DNA of 64,000 nt from Bradyrhizobium sp. WD16 (GCF_024181725.1 NZ_CP028908.1:434001-498000), one strand, 5' to 3'; shown: positions 16,733 through 24,920, counted from the stretch's first letter. The notes: generated by a model not told the origin, from the letters alone. Made by a program: numbers and translations.

Positions 16733-17371
16733 CTACCGCATGTGGTCGATCAGCCCCTCCGGCGTCGCGCAGACGTGGTGCGCGCCGGCGCCGATCAGCT
16801 CCTCCCGGCTGCCGTAGCCGTAGAGCACGCCCACCGCGGCGGCCATGCCGTTGTTGCGGGCGCCGATCATGTCGTGGCTGCGATCGCCGATCATCATCGC
16901 CTGCCGCGGATCGACCTTCGCCTCCTTCAGGGCGTAGCCCAGCAGGTCGGTCTTGTCGGCGCGGGTGCCGTCGAGCTCGGAGCCGAACACCCGTTCGAAA
17001 TGGCGATCCAGCCCGAAATGACGGACGATGCGTTCGGCATAGACCGTGGGCTTGCTGGTGGCGACGAACAGGCGCCGGCCCGAGCCGGCCAGCGCCGACA
17101 GGAGTTCGTCGATACCGGGATAGACCTCGTTCTCGTAGAGGCCGATGTCGCCGAAGCGCTCGCGGTATAGCCGCAGGCCTTCGTCCGCCAGTTCGTCGGT
17201 GCCGAGCAGCGTCTTCAGGCTGGCGTGAAGCGGAGGCCCGATGCACCAGGTCAGTTCGTCTTCCATGGGCACGGCGCGGTCCAGCCTGCGCAGGGCATAC
17301 TGGATCGACCGGGTGATGCCGGGCTTGGGATCGGTCAGCGTCCCGTCGAGGTCGAAAAAGATCGTCGTCAT
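16733..17371 (-). CDS. HAD-superfamily phosphatase (phosphoglycolate phosphatase-like), paralogue 1
   Basis: 212 residues. HAD motifs: I, FFDLDGTLTD (nucleophile Asp and acid Asp two residues later); II, FVATSKP; III, the lysine in TRADKTDLLGYAL; IV, MMIGDRSHDMIGA. The cap domain between motifs I and II has GPPLHASLKTLLG, as in the Gph/PpaX group. These enzymes dephosphorylate small sugar or glycolate phosphates. ATG 17371 (MTTIFFDLDGT) is the obvious start. A second related gene lies at 21248-21880; the two share motif wording (TSKP-x-VYAERI, SELDGTRADKTDLL, GYGSREEL) but are clearly diverged, so this is an old duplication. Confidence 0.88.
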   Translation of the reverse strand: MTTIFFDLDGTLTDPKPGITRSIQYALRRLDRAVPMEDELTWCIGPPLHASLKTLLGTDELADEGLRLYRERFGDIGLYENEVYPGIDELLSALAGSGRRLFVATSKPTVYAERIVRHFGLDRHFERVFGSELDGTRADKTDLLGYALKEAKVDPRQAMMIGDRSHDMIGARNNGMAAAVGVLYGYGSREELIGAGAHHVCATPEGLIDHMR

Positions 17372-17504
17372 CTGGCCACGCTCACACGGTTGAGGCTGCG
17401 CGGCGATCGGCTCGCCACGGCAATGCGAAGGTATCTGCATGGCCCTTGTTCGTTCTTGTAACGACCCCATAATAGAAAGACACGTATCCGAAAAGGGAAT
17501 TAGA

Positions 17505-18671
17505 ATGGACCCGCATGTCGCGTTCGATTTGCGCAAGTTCGTTGCGCCGGAGTTTGTCTACGGCGTCGGGGCCCTGACGCTGATCGGACGCTACGCGAAG
17601 AATTTCGGCGCCGGGAAGGCGCTGGTGGTGACTGATCCCGGTGTGATCCGCTCCGGATGGGTGGACAAGGCGTTCGCCTCGCTCGACGCCGAGCACATTC
17701 CCTGGGCTACGTTCCAAAGCATCACGCCAAATCCCAAAGATCATGAGGTGGCCGCCGGAGTAAGGTTCTATCGGGAGCAGGGATGCGACGTCATCGTCGC
17801 GGTGGGAGGCGGCAGCCCGATGGATTGCGCCAAGGGGATCGGGATCGCGTCCGCCAACAACATGGACGTTCTCAAGTTCGAAGGGGTCGACGAGGTACCG
17901 ACGCCCGGCCCGCCGCTGATTTGCGTTCCAACCACCGCCGGGACCGCGGCGGACATCTCTCAGTTCGCGATCATACTCGACACGCTCCGCAAGCTGAAGA
18001 TCTCCATCGTCAGCAAAACGGTGGTGCCCGACGTTTCGCTGATAGATCCGGAAACCACCACCACCATGCCGGCCGATCTGACCGCCGCCACCGGCATGGA
18101 CGCATTGGTCCACGCCATTGAGGCCTATGCGTCCAACGCCAGTTCGCCCGTGACCGACATGAATGCCCTGGCGGCCATGCCGCTGCTCGCGCAAAATCTG
18201 GCTCCAGCAATCGCCTCGCCAGAAAACCTGGAACACCGAAACAATATGATGTTGGGCAGTCTGTTGGCGGGCTTGGCGTTTTCCAACGCCGGCCTCGGCC
18301 TGGTCCATTCCATGGCCCACAGCATGGGTGGACTGCTCGACGCGCCGCATGGATTGTGCAACGCGCTGTTGCTGGATCATGTCATCGACTTCAACTACCC
18401 TGCAGCACCTGAGCGTTACGACAGAATTCTATCGGCGATCGGCGGCGAGACCGCGGGCGCACCCGGCCGCAAGGAGGCGCTGTTGAAATGCATCGCGAAG
18501 CTGCGCGAGAACGCCGGCATTGCCACGACGATCGGCGCGTTGGGTGTCACCGCGGCGGATATTCCCCAGCTTTCCATCAATGCCTTCAACGATCCATGTT
18601 CCGCCACCAATCCCCGGAAGGCGAGCATTCAGGAAATAGGGAGGCTATATGAACGAGCGCTCTCGATCTGA
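17505..18671 (+). CDS. Iron-containing alcohol dehydrogenase (ErcA-like)
   Basis: 388 residues of the Fe-ADH (type III) family. The NAD-binding glycine-rich turn is VAVGGGSPMDCAKGIGI (near 92-108) and PTTAGTAADIS follows. The metal site candidates are D in ATGMDALVHAIEAY with H in DALVH, then H in GLVHSMAHSMGG and the HGLCNALLL segment. Two features suggest a signalling role: the gene overlaps the following histidine kinase by 23 bases, and such Fe-ADH/PAS-kinase pairs resemble ErcA/ErcS of Pseudomonas, which regulate ethanol oxidation. Start chosen at MDPHVAFDLRKF; an upstream extension has no family match. Confidence 0.85.
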   Translation: MDPHVAFDLRKFVAPEFVYGVGALTLIGRYAKNFGAGKALVVTDPGVIRSGWVDKAFASLDAEHIPWATFQSITPNPKDHEVAAGVRFYREQGCDVIVAVGGGSPMDCAKGIGIASANNMDVLKFEGVDEVPTPGPPLICVPTTAGTAADISQFAIILDTLRKLKISIVSKTVVPDVSLIDPETTTTMPADLTAATGMDALVHAIEAYASNASSPVTDMNALAAMPLLAQNLAPAIASPENLEHRNNMMLGSLLAGLAFSNAGLGLVHSMAHSMGGLLDAPHGLCNALLLDHVIDFNYPAAPERYDRILSAIGGETAGAPGRKEALLKCIAKLRENAGIATTIGALGVTAADIPQLSINAFNDPCSATNPRKASIQEIGRLYERALSI

Positions 18672-19929
18672 GGCTGCTGGACCGCCCCTGCGCGAGAAGA
18701 TCATCGGGCTGGGAGAGCGCTCGATCCGAAAGAGCTATTATCCGCAGCTTCGACAGCAATTGGAGGAGCTGGAGACGGCGCGCAAGAAACTCGCCGAGAG
18801 TGAGGCTCGCTACCGTTCGCTCGTGGAGAATATCAACGAAGTCATCATCAGCCTGGACACCGAGGGGCGAGTTACTTACGCCAGCCCCGTCCTGCAGAAT
18901 TCGTATGGGCTGGCGCCCGAACAGATCGTCGGCCAGAAGCTCACACAACTCATCCACTCCGATGATCGGGCAGCCTTAGGTGGCAGCCTCGAAAGCGCCC
19001 TGGCCGGGCGGCAGAAATTCCTTGAGTTTCGATTGCTCGGCAAGGAGGGCGTCACCCGCTATATGCGCATATCCAGCCGGCCGCTCCTGGAACAGGGGCG
19101 TGTGGTCGGCCTGACCTGCATCTTGAGCGACATCACCGAGGGCAAGCTGGCCGAGGATGCCCTGCATAAGCTCAACGAAGAGCTGGAGCGGCGAGTAGCC
19201 GAGCGCACCGCCGACCTGGAACGCTCCAACAAGGATCTGGAGGCGTTCTCCTATTCCATCTCCCATGACCTTCGGGCGCCTCTGCGGGCCATCGATGGAT
19301 TCTCGGGAATTCTGATGGAAGAATACCACAGCCGGTTCGACGAGGAAGGTCGGCACAATTTGGAGGTCATTCGCCGCAGTTCTGCCCGAATGGCCCGTCT
19401 GATCGACGACGTCCTCGAATTTTCGCGCGTCTCCCGCCGGGAGTTGGCAGCCGCGCCCGTGGATATGGCCGCGTTAGTGCGCGAGGTCTTCGAGGAAGCG
19501 CGGAGCGCAGCGCCGCAGCGCAAGATCGTCCTGCGGCTGGGGGCGGCGCCTCCGGTCCGGGGGGATTGCTCCATGATCCGCCAGGTTCTGGCAAATCTGT
19601 TTTCGAACGCCGTCAAATTCACGGCTCGATGCGCCGAGGCGGTAATCGAGGTCGACGGCACTGTCGAGGGCGACGAAGTCGTCTACCGGGTGAAAGACAA
19701 CGGCGCCGGCTTCGACATGCGATACGCGGACAAGCTGTTTGGTGTCTTCCAGCGGCTCCACGGAGCCGATGAATTCGAGGGCACCGGCATTGGCCTCGCC
19801 ATCGTCAAGCACATCGTCCTGCGCCATGGCGGACGGGTGTGGGCCGAGGGAAAAGTGGACGAAGGCGCGAGCTTCTCCTTCACGCTGCCTGCGGCTCTTG
19901 CCGCTGAAACGCCACAGAACGCTCCTTAG
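18649..19929 (+). CDS. PAS-domain sensor histidine kinase
   Basis: 426 residues. A short leader (LREKIIGLGERSIRKSYYPQ) and coiled-coil precede a PAS domain (YRSLVENINEVIISLDTEGR to ~160), a second coiled-coil (LNEELERRVAERTADLERSN), the HisKA box SYSISHDLRAPLRAIDGFS with the phosphoaccepting His near 205, and an ATPase domain with N box NLFSNAVKFT, G1 DNGAGFDM, F box FGVFQRLH and G2 GTGIGLAIVK. There are no transmembrane segments, so it is a cytosolic sensor. It overlaps the Fe-ADH gene by 23 bases. Its stop codon TAG is part of the TTAG end of palindromic module B3, so the repeat supplies the gene's end. No response regulator is adjacent. Confidence 0.92.
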   Translation: MNERSRSEAAGPPLREKIIGLGERSIRKSYYPQLRQQLEELETARKKLAESEARYRSLVENINEVIISLDTEGRVTYASPVLQNSYGLAPEQIVGQKLTQLIHSDDRAALGGSLESALAGRQKFLEFRLLGKEGVTRYMRISSRPLLEQGRVVGLTCILSDITEGKLAEDALHKLNEELERRVAERTADLERSNKDLEAFSYSISHDLRAPLRAIDGFSGILMEEYHSRFDEEGRHNLEVIRRSSARMARLIDDVLEFSRVSRRELAAAPVDMAALVREVFEEARSAAPQRKIVLRLGAAPPVRGDCSMIRQVLANLFSNAVKFTARCAEAVIEVDGTVEGDEVVYRVKDNGAGFDMRYADKLFGVFQRLHGADEFEGTGIGLAIVKHIVLRHGGRVWAEGKVDEGASFSFTLPAALAAETPQNAP

Positions 19930-20251
19930 TGTGGCGTCTCGCAATTGCCTATGCCCTTTGTGGCAAGTCCCTGTAGGCAATTGCGAGACATAAGCCACAC
20001 TAGTGTGGTGGATCTGACGCTCGTTTCAGCATTGGAGCGAGTTCTTCAAACGAGCGTCAGATCCAAAACCACACTAGAATCATAATGCTAGTGTCCCCTT
20101 GTTTCCAACGTTCGTATGAGCGCCTGCTGCAATGGGATACGAACGTTGGAAACGGGACACTAGCTTTTTGATTTTGCTAGTGTCCCGATGTCTCCGAATG
20201 ACCGTGCGAGGGTGAGGCAAACGAAGCGGTAATTCGGAGACGGGACACTAG
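19926..20251. repeat. CTAG-bounded palindromic mosaic, cluster 3 (B-D-E-A-F-C)
   Basis: B3 19926-20003 (left end TTAG), D2 20000-20077, linker E (AATCATAATG), A2 20088-20163, linker F (reversed, CTTTTTGATTTTG), C3 20177-20251. B3 and D2 share one CTAG. D2 to A2 repeats almost base for base in cluster 4. The cluster fills the whole space between the kinase stop and the outer-membrane-like gene that ends at 20280 on the other strand, and its hairpins may terminate both transcripts. Confidence 0.92.
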
Positions 20252-20279
20252 TGGCCGGCGCGATGCCGCGCCCCGCACC

Positions 20280-20999
20280 CTACCTTGGCGCCGCCACGAT
20301 CGACGCGCTGGAGATGGCATCGCCGCCGTTGTCCCAGGCGCTGCGGGACTGGCCGTCGGTATCGCTGCCTGCAAAATGCCCCGCCACGCCGAGCGACAGC
20401 GTCGTGTTCGGCGCGAAGCGCCAGTTGACGCCGGCGGAGACCGACTGGACCCGGGTGGCGGTGGTCTGGGTGAGCGCGCGCATCGCGCTGCCGCTGGCGA
20501 GGATCGACGTGCCGAGATCGATCTGCTGGTAGCCGAAGCTGACGCTGAGGTCCGGACGCACCAGATAGTCGACGCCGCCGCCGTTGACCGCGCCGGGCCG
20601 CGTCGCCAGTTGCAGCGAGGCGAGCCCGAGGGCGCTAAATCCAGTGCTGACACCGCCGTCGAACCCGAACTGGCCGGGGGCGAGCGGCGCGATGCCGGAC
20701 CAGGCGACCCATCCGCTGGTGGCGGCGGTGGCGGCGGGCCGCTGCGAATCGGCGGCACCGCCACCGGCGCCGCTCATCGGTCCGCTGAGGCGCGTCGCCG
20801 AGGCCTCGGTTCCGCCCCCTGCCGCCACGCCGTGCTGCGCCTCGTAGCCCGCGCGGGCACCGGCCAGCCAGCCGCCGCCCGACCCGGCAATCGATCCGAA
20901 GATCGGATCCGCCGATTGCGCGGAGGCGCAACGGGACGACAGCCAAAGCGCGGCGGTGACGCCGGCGGCAAGGGCGACAACCTGACGGAACCGGAGCAC
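20280..20999 (-). CDS. Putative exported outer-membrane beta-barrel protein
   Basis: 239 residues from a GTG start at 20999, placed eight bases after GAGGAGAA. The N-terminus VLRFRQVVALAAGVTAALWL leads to SSRCASAQSAD, a typical signal peptide with ASA-Q cleavage. The mature part is glycine and serine rich, and its second half alternates in strand-like fashion (VDYLVRPDLSVSFGYQQIDL, VSAGVNWRFAPNTTLSLGVA). That pattern suggests a small autotransporter-like or OmpA-like barrel, although the terminal aromatic residue expected for an Omp is missing (it ends SIVAAPR). I do not recognise a named family. It converges on cluster 3. Confidence 0.6.
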   Translation of the reverse strand: MLRFRQVVALAAGVTAALWLSSRCASAQSADPIFGSIAGSGGGWLAGARAGYEAQHGVAAGGGTEASATRLSGPMSGAGGGAADSQRPAATAATSGWVAWSGIAPLAPGQFGFDGGVSTGFSALGLASLQLATRPGAVNGGGVDYLVRPDLSVSFGYQQIDLGTSILASGSAMRALTQTTATRVQSVSAGVNWRFAPNTTLSLGVAGHFAGSDTDGQSRSAWDNGGDAISSASIVAAPR

Positions 21000-21247
21000 G
21001 GGCTTCTCCTCGACGCGAACCGCGGCGAGGTTACCGGACGCGCCCGCGCGCCGCAACGTGCGGCCAGCGCCGGGGGATGTATCCCTTGCGGTCACCCTTC
21101 AGGGCTTCGAGCCGATTGCCGGGAGGCGCCTTCAAGTCCGCCGGCACGGTCGCAGCATGCGCAACTTGCGGCGCGTGACGCCGAGCGGGTCGGCCGAAAA
21201 GCCGGCGTCGGGACGCATCTCCCCGTCGGCGGAAGAGGCAAATGGTG

Positions 21248-21880
21248 TCAGGCGTGCTCGCCCAGCTCCTGCGGCGTCGCGCAGAGCCGCTCCGGCCCCG
21301 CCTCGAGCAACCCCTCCCGGCTGCCGTAGCCGTAGAGAACGCCCACCGCCGCCATCGCGTTGTTGCGGGCGCCGATGATGTCGTGGCTGCGGTCGCCGAT
21401 CATCAGCGCCTGCGCCGGATCGGTCCGTGTCTGCGCCAGCGCGTAGGCCAACAGATCGGTCTTGTCGGCGCGGGTGCCGTCGAGCTCGGCGCCAAACACG
21501 CGGTCGAAATATTTGTCGAGGCCGAAGTGGCCGATGATGCGCTCGGCATAGACATGGGGCTTGCTGGTGGCGAAGAACAGGCGGCGGCCGTCGGCCTTGA
21601 GCGCGGCCAGCACGTCTTCGATGCCGGTATAGACCTCGTTCTCGAACAGGCCGACCTCGGCGAAGCGTTCGCGATAATGCAGGAGCGCAGCCTGCACCAG
21701 CGCCTCGGTGCCGAGCAGCGTCTTGAGGCTCTGTTGCAGCGGCGGGCCGAGGCACCAGGTCAATTCCTCCGCTGCGGGCACCGGATGGCCGAGCCGCTCC
21801 AGCGCATGCTGGATTGAGCGGGCGATGCCGGGGCGCGAATCGGTCAGCGTGCCGTCGAGGTCGAAATAGATTGTCGTCAT
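21248..21880 (-). CDS. HAD-superfamily phosphatase (phosphoglycolate phosphatase-like), paralogue 2
   Basis: 210 residues with the same HAD motifs as the gene at 16733-17371: IYFDLDGTLTD, FFATSKP, the motif III lysine in TRADKTDLLAYAL and LMIGDRSHDIIGA. The cap region GPPLQQSLKTLLGTEAL aligns without gaps. Start ATG 21880 is clear. The two copies stand about 3.9 kb apart on the same strand, with the Fe-ADH/kinase pair, cluster 3 and the barrel-like protein between them. It is probably a phosphatase for phosphoglycolate or a similar small phosphate; substrate partition between the paralogues is unknown. Confidence 0.87.
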   Translation of the reverse strand: MTTIYFDLDGTLTDSRPGIARSIQHALERLGHPVPAAEELTWCLGPPLQQSLKTLLGTEALVQAALLHYRERFAEVGLFENEVYTGIEDVLAALKADGRRLFFATSKPHVYAERIIGHFGLDKYFDRVFGAELDGTRADKTDLLAYALAQTRTDPAQALMIGDRSHDIIGARNNAMAAVGVLYGYGSREGLLEAGPERLCATPQELGEHA

Positions 21881-22091
21881 CTGCCATCACCCGCGGAGTC
21901 GGTTCGTCGAATCCCCGCCTCCAAACTACCGGAATGCCGACGGCGGGCAAACCGGCATCGGACACGTTCGGCGCGGTGGCCGGCCACACCGGAACAGGCT
22001 TATCGCATTGATGCGCATCAAGCCCGACTCCCGGAAAACAACCTATGGTCGCGCGCCTTGTTCACACGTTATAGGCGAACAGGAGGAGGCG

Positions 22092-22502
22092 ATGAACGCG
22101 ACACCATCCTGTCGGATCATCTTTCTGCTCATTCTCTCGCTCGTTCCCTCCATGGCCGTGGCGGCGCCCCTGATGTCGGCCTCACCCAGCTTCCAGGCCG
22201 TGCCTGATTCCGGCCTGCCGGTAATGCAGGTCGCCGCGTCTTGCTCGAGAACCTGTCCGAGCGACGGGTCGAAGGCGAGCATCACCTGCACGAAAGCCAA
22301 TGAAGTCTGCGAGTGCAGTTGCCTGAAGGGGGCCCACGCCGGGTGCTACTGCTATGAATCGTCCCACAGCGGGCCTGCGACCGGACAGTCGTGCTCGAAG
22401 ACATGCCCCGACGGCAGCACCGCGAGCAATACCTGCCCCAAGGGACAGAAGTGCGATTGCTCCTGCACCGGCGGCAAGGACGCCAGATGCACATGCAACT
22501 AG
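22092..22502 (+). CDS. Secreted cysteine-rich two-repeat protein
   Basis: 136 residues after a strong AGGAGGAGGCG ribosome site. Residues 1-26 form a signal peptide (CRIIFLLILSLVPSMAVA, cleavage after AVA). The mature protein has two tandem modules with eight cysteines each, spaced C-x3-C-x9/10-C-x5/6-C-x-C-x-C-x7-C-x-C: first from SCSRTCPSDG to CYCYE, second from SCSKTCPDGS to the C-terminal CTCN. Even cysteine number and export suggest a disulphide-knotted or metal-binding periplasmic/extracellular protein. I know no named family. The last codon AAC is followed by TAG that belongs to the CTAG border of module C4, so the original C-terminus may have been cut or extended by the repeat. Confidence 0.72.
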   Translation: MNATPSCRIIFLLILSLVPSMAVAAPLMSASPSFQAVPDSGLPVMQVAASCSRTCPSDGSKASITCTKANEVCECSCLKGAHAGCYCYESSHSGPATGQSCSKTCPDGSTASNTCPKGQKCDCSCTGGKDARCTCN

Positions 22503-23010
22503 TGTCCTGTCTCCGAATGACCGCTTCATTTGCCTCACCCTCGCACGGTCATTCGGAGACATCGGGACACTAGCAAAATCAAAAAGCTAGTGTGGCTTAT
22601 GTCTCGCAATTGCCTACAGGGGCTTGCCGCAAAGGGCATAGGCAATTGCGAGACGCCACACTAGTGTGGTGGATCTGACGCTCGTTTCAGTATTGCAGCG
22701 AGTTCTTCGAACGAGCGTCAGATCCAAAACCACACTAGAATCATAATGATGCTAGTGTCCCCTTGTTTCCAACGTTCGTATGAGCGCCTGCTGCAATGGG
22801 ATACGAACGTTGGAAACAGGACACTAGCAAAATCAAAAAGCTAGTGCGGCTTATGTCTCGCAATTGCCTACAGGGGCTTGCCGCAAAGGGCATAGGCAAT
22901 TGCGAGACGCCGCACTAGTGTCCTGTCTCCGAATGACCGCTTCGTTTGCCTCACCCTCGCACGGTCATTCGGAGACATAGGGACACTAGCAAAATCAAAA
23001 AGCTGGTGCG
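22499..23010. repeat. CTAG-bounded palindromic mosaic, cluster 4 (C-F-B-D-E-A-F-B-C-F)
   Basis: The longest cluster. C4 22499-22573, F, B4 22587-22664, D3 22661-22738, E (AATCATAATGATG), A3 22752-22827, F, B5 22841-22918 (GTGCGG/CCGCAC ends), C5 22915-22989, F, then a decayed border CTGGTGCGG at 23003. B4/D3 and B5/C5 each share a single CTAG. Module lengths are fixed at 75 (C), 76 (A) and 78 (B, D). It fills the space between the cysteine-rich gene and the DUF155 gene. Confidence 0.93.
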
Positions 23011-23036
23011 GTGGGTGCGCGAGGCGCCTGCGCACG

Positions 23037-23951
23037 TCAGCCGCCACGCACGAACAGGTCGTAGAGGTAGATCGACATCTCGATCGCGATCAGCAGGATG
23101 ATCAGCGCTTCCACCCTGATCTCGCGCTGGGCATCGAGCATTTCGCTGAGCGCCGTCGTCATCGCCTCGATGGCGTCGAGCTTGCGCGACAGCGCCTTGG
23201 CCCGCTTCTTGAAGTGATGGGCACCGGCGAGACGCTGGTGCAGGCGCTCGATGTCGCCGTCGCTCGACAGGATATCGGGCCTCTCATCGACCTCGACCCG
23301 TTCGAACAGGTGCTGATGGATGAGCAGGGCGCGGCCGACGGTGCGCAGCATCCGTCGTCGATTCCGCGGCAGGCGGCCGGTGCTGGCGAGATCGCTGGCG
23401 AAGGGTTCGAGCACCGCGAAGACCTTCCTGACCTCCTGCTCCTCGAAGGCGAGCGCGACGTTCTTGGCGAGCGCATCGGCGACGACCACCAGGGACGCCG
23501 GCGACAGGTCGCGAACGGTGACGAGATCGCCCGAGATCGTCTCGCCCGTCCCGATTTCGATCCGCGATTCGACGATGACCGGGGTCGCCAGCGGATGCTC
23601 GATCCGGTCGCCGAGCTTCTGCAGGAAGGCCGCTTCCCCGGCGAGCGACACCCCGAAGAAGACGACAGTGCCGTAGGGAAACAGGGCGGCGCAACCGGCC
23701 CCGCCCAGGCGCAAGACCAGGGGCGACGGCGCGATCACCTCGCCGAGATCGAGCGCTCCCGCCTCGAGGTCAGCCAACCTGAGGCGCCCGCCGAGGCGGA
23801 GCGCGCGAGCCGTCGTGCGCTGCCCGCCGGCCCCGCCTGCGGCAGGGCCCGCGTTGCCGGCCGTCGCGTCCGAACCTGACGTCGAGCCTGACTCCAATCC
23901 TGGCTTCGATCCTGCTTCGGCATCCGCGCGCCGCAGATCCATCGCCGTCAC
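23037..23951 (-). CDS. RMD1/YagE family (DUF155) membrane protein
   Basis: 304 residues. After an Ala/Gly-rich leader (1-50), a soluble domain (RALRLGGRLRLADLEAGALD, then FPYGTVVFFGVS) is followed by the family's helical block with LHQRLAGAHHFKKRAKALSR and KLDAIEAMTTALSEMLDAQR, and one C-terminal transmembrane helix (VEALIILLIAIEMSIYLYDL). DUF155 proteins include yeast Rmd1/Rmd8 and mitochondrial RMND1; in bacteria they are conserved but uncharacterised. The protein should be anchored by its C-terminus with most of it in the cytoplasm. The start could be ATG 23951 or the ATG three codons later. Confidence 0.85.
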   Translation of the reverse strand: MTAMDLRRADAEAGSKPGLESGSTSGSDATAGNAGPAAGGAGGQRTTARALRLGGRLRLADLEAGALDLGEVIAPSPLVLRLGGAGCAALFPYGTVVFFGVSLAGEAAFLQKLGDRIEHPLATPVIVESRIEIGTGETISGDLVTVRDLSPASLVVVADALAKNVALAFEEQEVRKVFAVLEPFASDLASTGRLPRNRRRMLRTVGRALLIHQHLFERVEVDERPDILSSDGDIERLHQRLAGAHHFKKRAKALSRKLDAIEAMTTALSEMLDAQREIRVEALIILLIAIEMSIYLYDLFVRGG

Positions 23952-24284
23952 TCCCGGTCACAACCCGCGACGAACGATCCTCAGTCCTCCAACATCCAGC
24001 GAACCGTGGCAGAGGGCGGCAGAGCGCGTTTGAGCCATGTCAAGTTTCGCGCCAGGGCAACAGCACCGCGACCGACTCCGTGGCGGATCGCGTCGACATG
24101 TCTCCCGATGGATCCTTCACCCGCCCCTGCTTGCGGCGAAACGGCCCGGAGAGCCGATTGGACGACACCGCTTCCTCATGTATACGTCCGGCGCGATGGC
24201 GCGGCCCGGAACGCGCCGCGCCGCAAGGCCTGTCCCCCCAGCCCGATACCATCCACCGTCGCACGATCAGGAACCCGCACCACC
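23952..24284. other. Intergenic region, no supported feature
   Basis: These 333 bases separate the divergent DUF155 and queE genes. I see no convincing small gene, hairpin terminator or riboswitch. It must contain the two promoters, but none is clear enough to place. Confidence 0.5.
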
Positions 24285-24920
24285 ATGTCCACTTACGCCG
24301 TGAAGGAGATCTTCCTCACGCTCCAGGGCGAAGGCGCCCAGGCCGGGCGGCCGGCGGTGTTCTGCCGCTTCGCCGGCTGCAATCTGTGGTCCGGGCGCGA
24401 GGCCGATCGCGAGCGCGCGCTCTGCACCTTCTGCGACACCGATTTCGTCGGCACCGACGGCACCAGGGGCGGGCGCTACGACAGCGCGGAGGCGCTGGCC
24501 GCCGCCATCGAGGCCGAATGGATCGGCGGCGCGGCGCGGCGTTTCTGCGTCCTGACCGGCGGCGAGCCGCTGCTGCAGGTCGACGAGGCGCTGATCGCGG
24601 CGCTGCATCGGCGCGGCTTCTTCATCGCCATCGAGACCAACGGCACCATCGCGCCGCCGCCCGGCATCGACTGGGTCTGCGTCAGCCCGAAGGCCGGCAG
24701 CGAGCTCGCCATCGAACAGGGCAACGAACTCAAGCTGGTCTATCCGCAACCCGAGGCGCCGCCGGAGAGGTTCGCCGGGCTCGCCTTCGAGCGCTTCCTG
24801 CTCCAGCCCATGGACGGCCCGGACGTCGCCGACAACACCCGCCGCGCCATGCAATATTGCCTCGAACATCCGCAATGGCAGCTCAGCCTGCAGACCCACA
24901 AGCTGATTGGTATCCGATGA
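24285..24920 (+). CDS. queE: 7-carboxy-7-deazaguanine synthase
   Basis: 211 residues. This radical-SAM enzyme converts carboxytetrahydropterin to 7-carboxy-7-deazaguanine in queuosine synthesis. It opens STYAVKEIFLTLQGEGAQAG, the QueE start consensus. The iron-sulphur cysteines follow the CX14CX2C variant: C in AGCNLW, then CTFCDTDF. That variant is known from Burkholderia QueE and differs from the canonical radical-SAM CX3CX2C. FCVLTGGEPLLQ is the GGE SAM motif. The start at MSTYAVKEIF is well defined. It overlaps queD by ATGA, so the two are translationally coupled. Confidence 0.95.
   Translation: MSTYAVKEIFLTLQGEGAQAGRPAVFCRFAGCNLWSGREADRERALCTFCDTDFVGTDGTRGGRYDSAEALAAAIEAEWIGGAARRFCVLTGGEPLLQVDEALIAALHRRGFFIAIETNGTIAPPPGIDWVCVSPKAGSELAIEQGNELKLVYPQPEAPPERFAGLAFERFLLQPMDGPDVADNTRRAMQYCLEHPQWQLSLQTHKLIGIR

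Noticed and set aside
19926-20251. Integron attC-like sites
   Set aside because: Hairpins with shared ends recall attC, but there are no GTTRRRY-type core sites, no gene cassettes between them and no integron integrase.
16733-21880. Recent duplication of the HAD phosphatase gene
   Set aside because: The two proteins differ at many positions outside the motifs, so the duplication, if it occurred in place, is old.
22499-22989. CRISPR array
   Set aside because: The repeated units are self-complementary hairpins of four families joined at CTAG, not identical direct repeats with unique spacers, and no cas genes are present.
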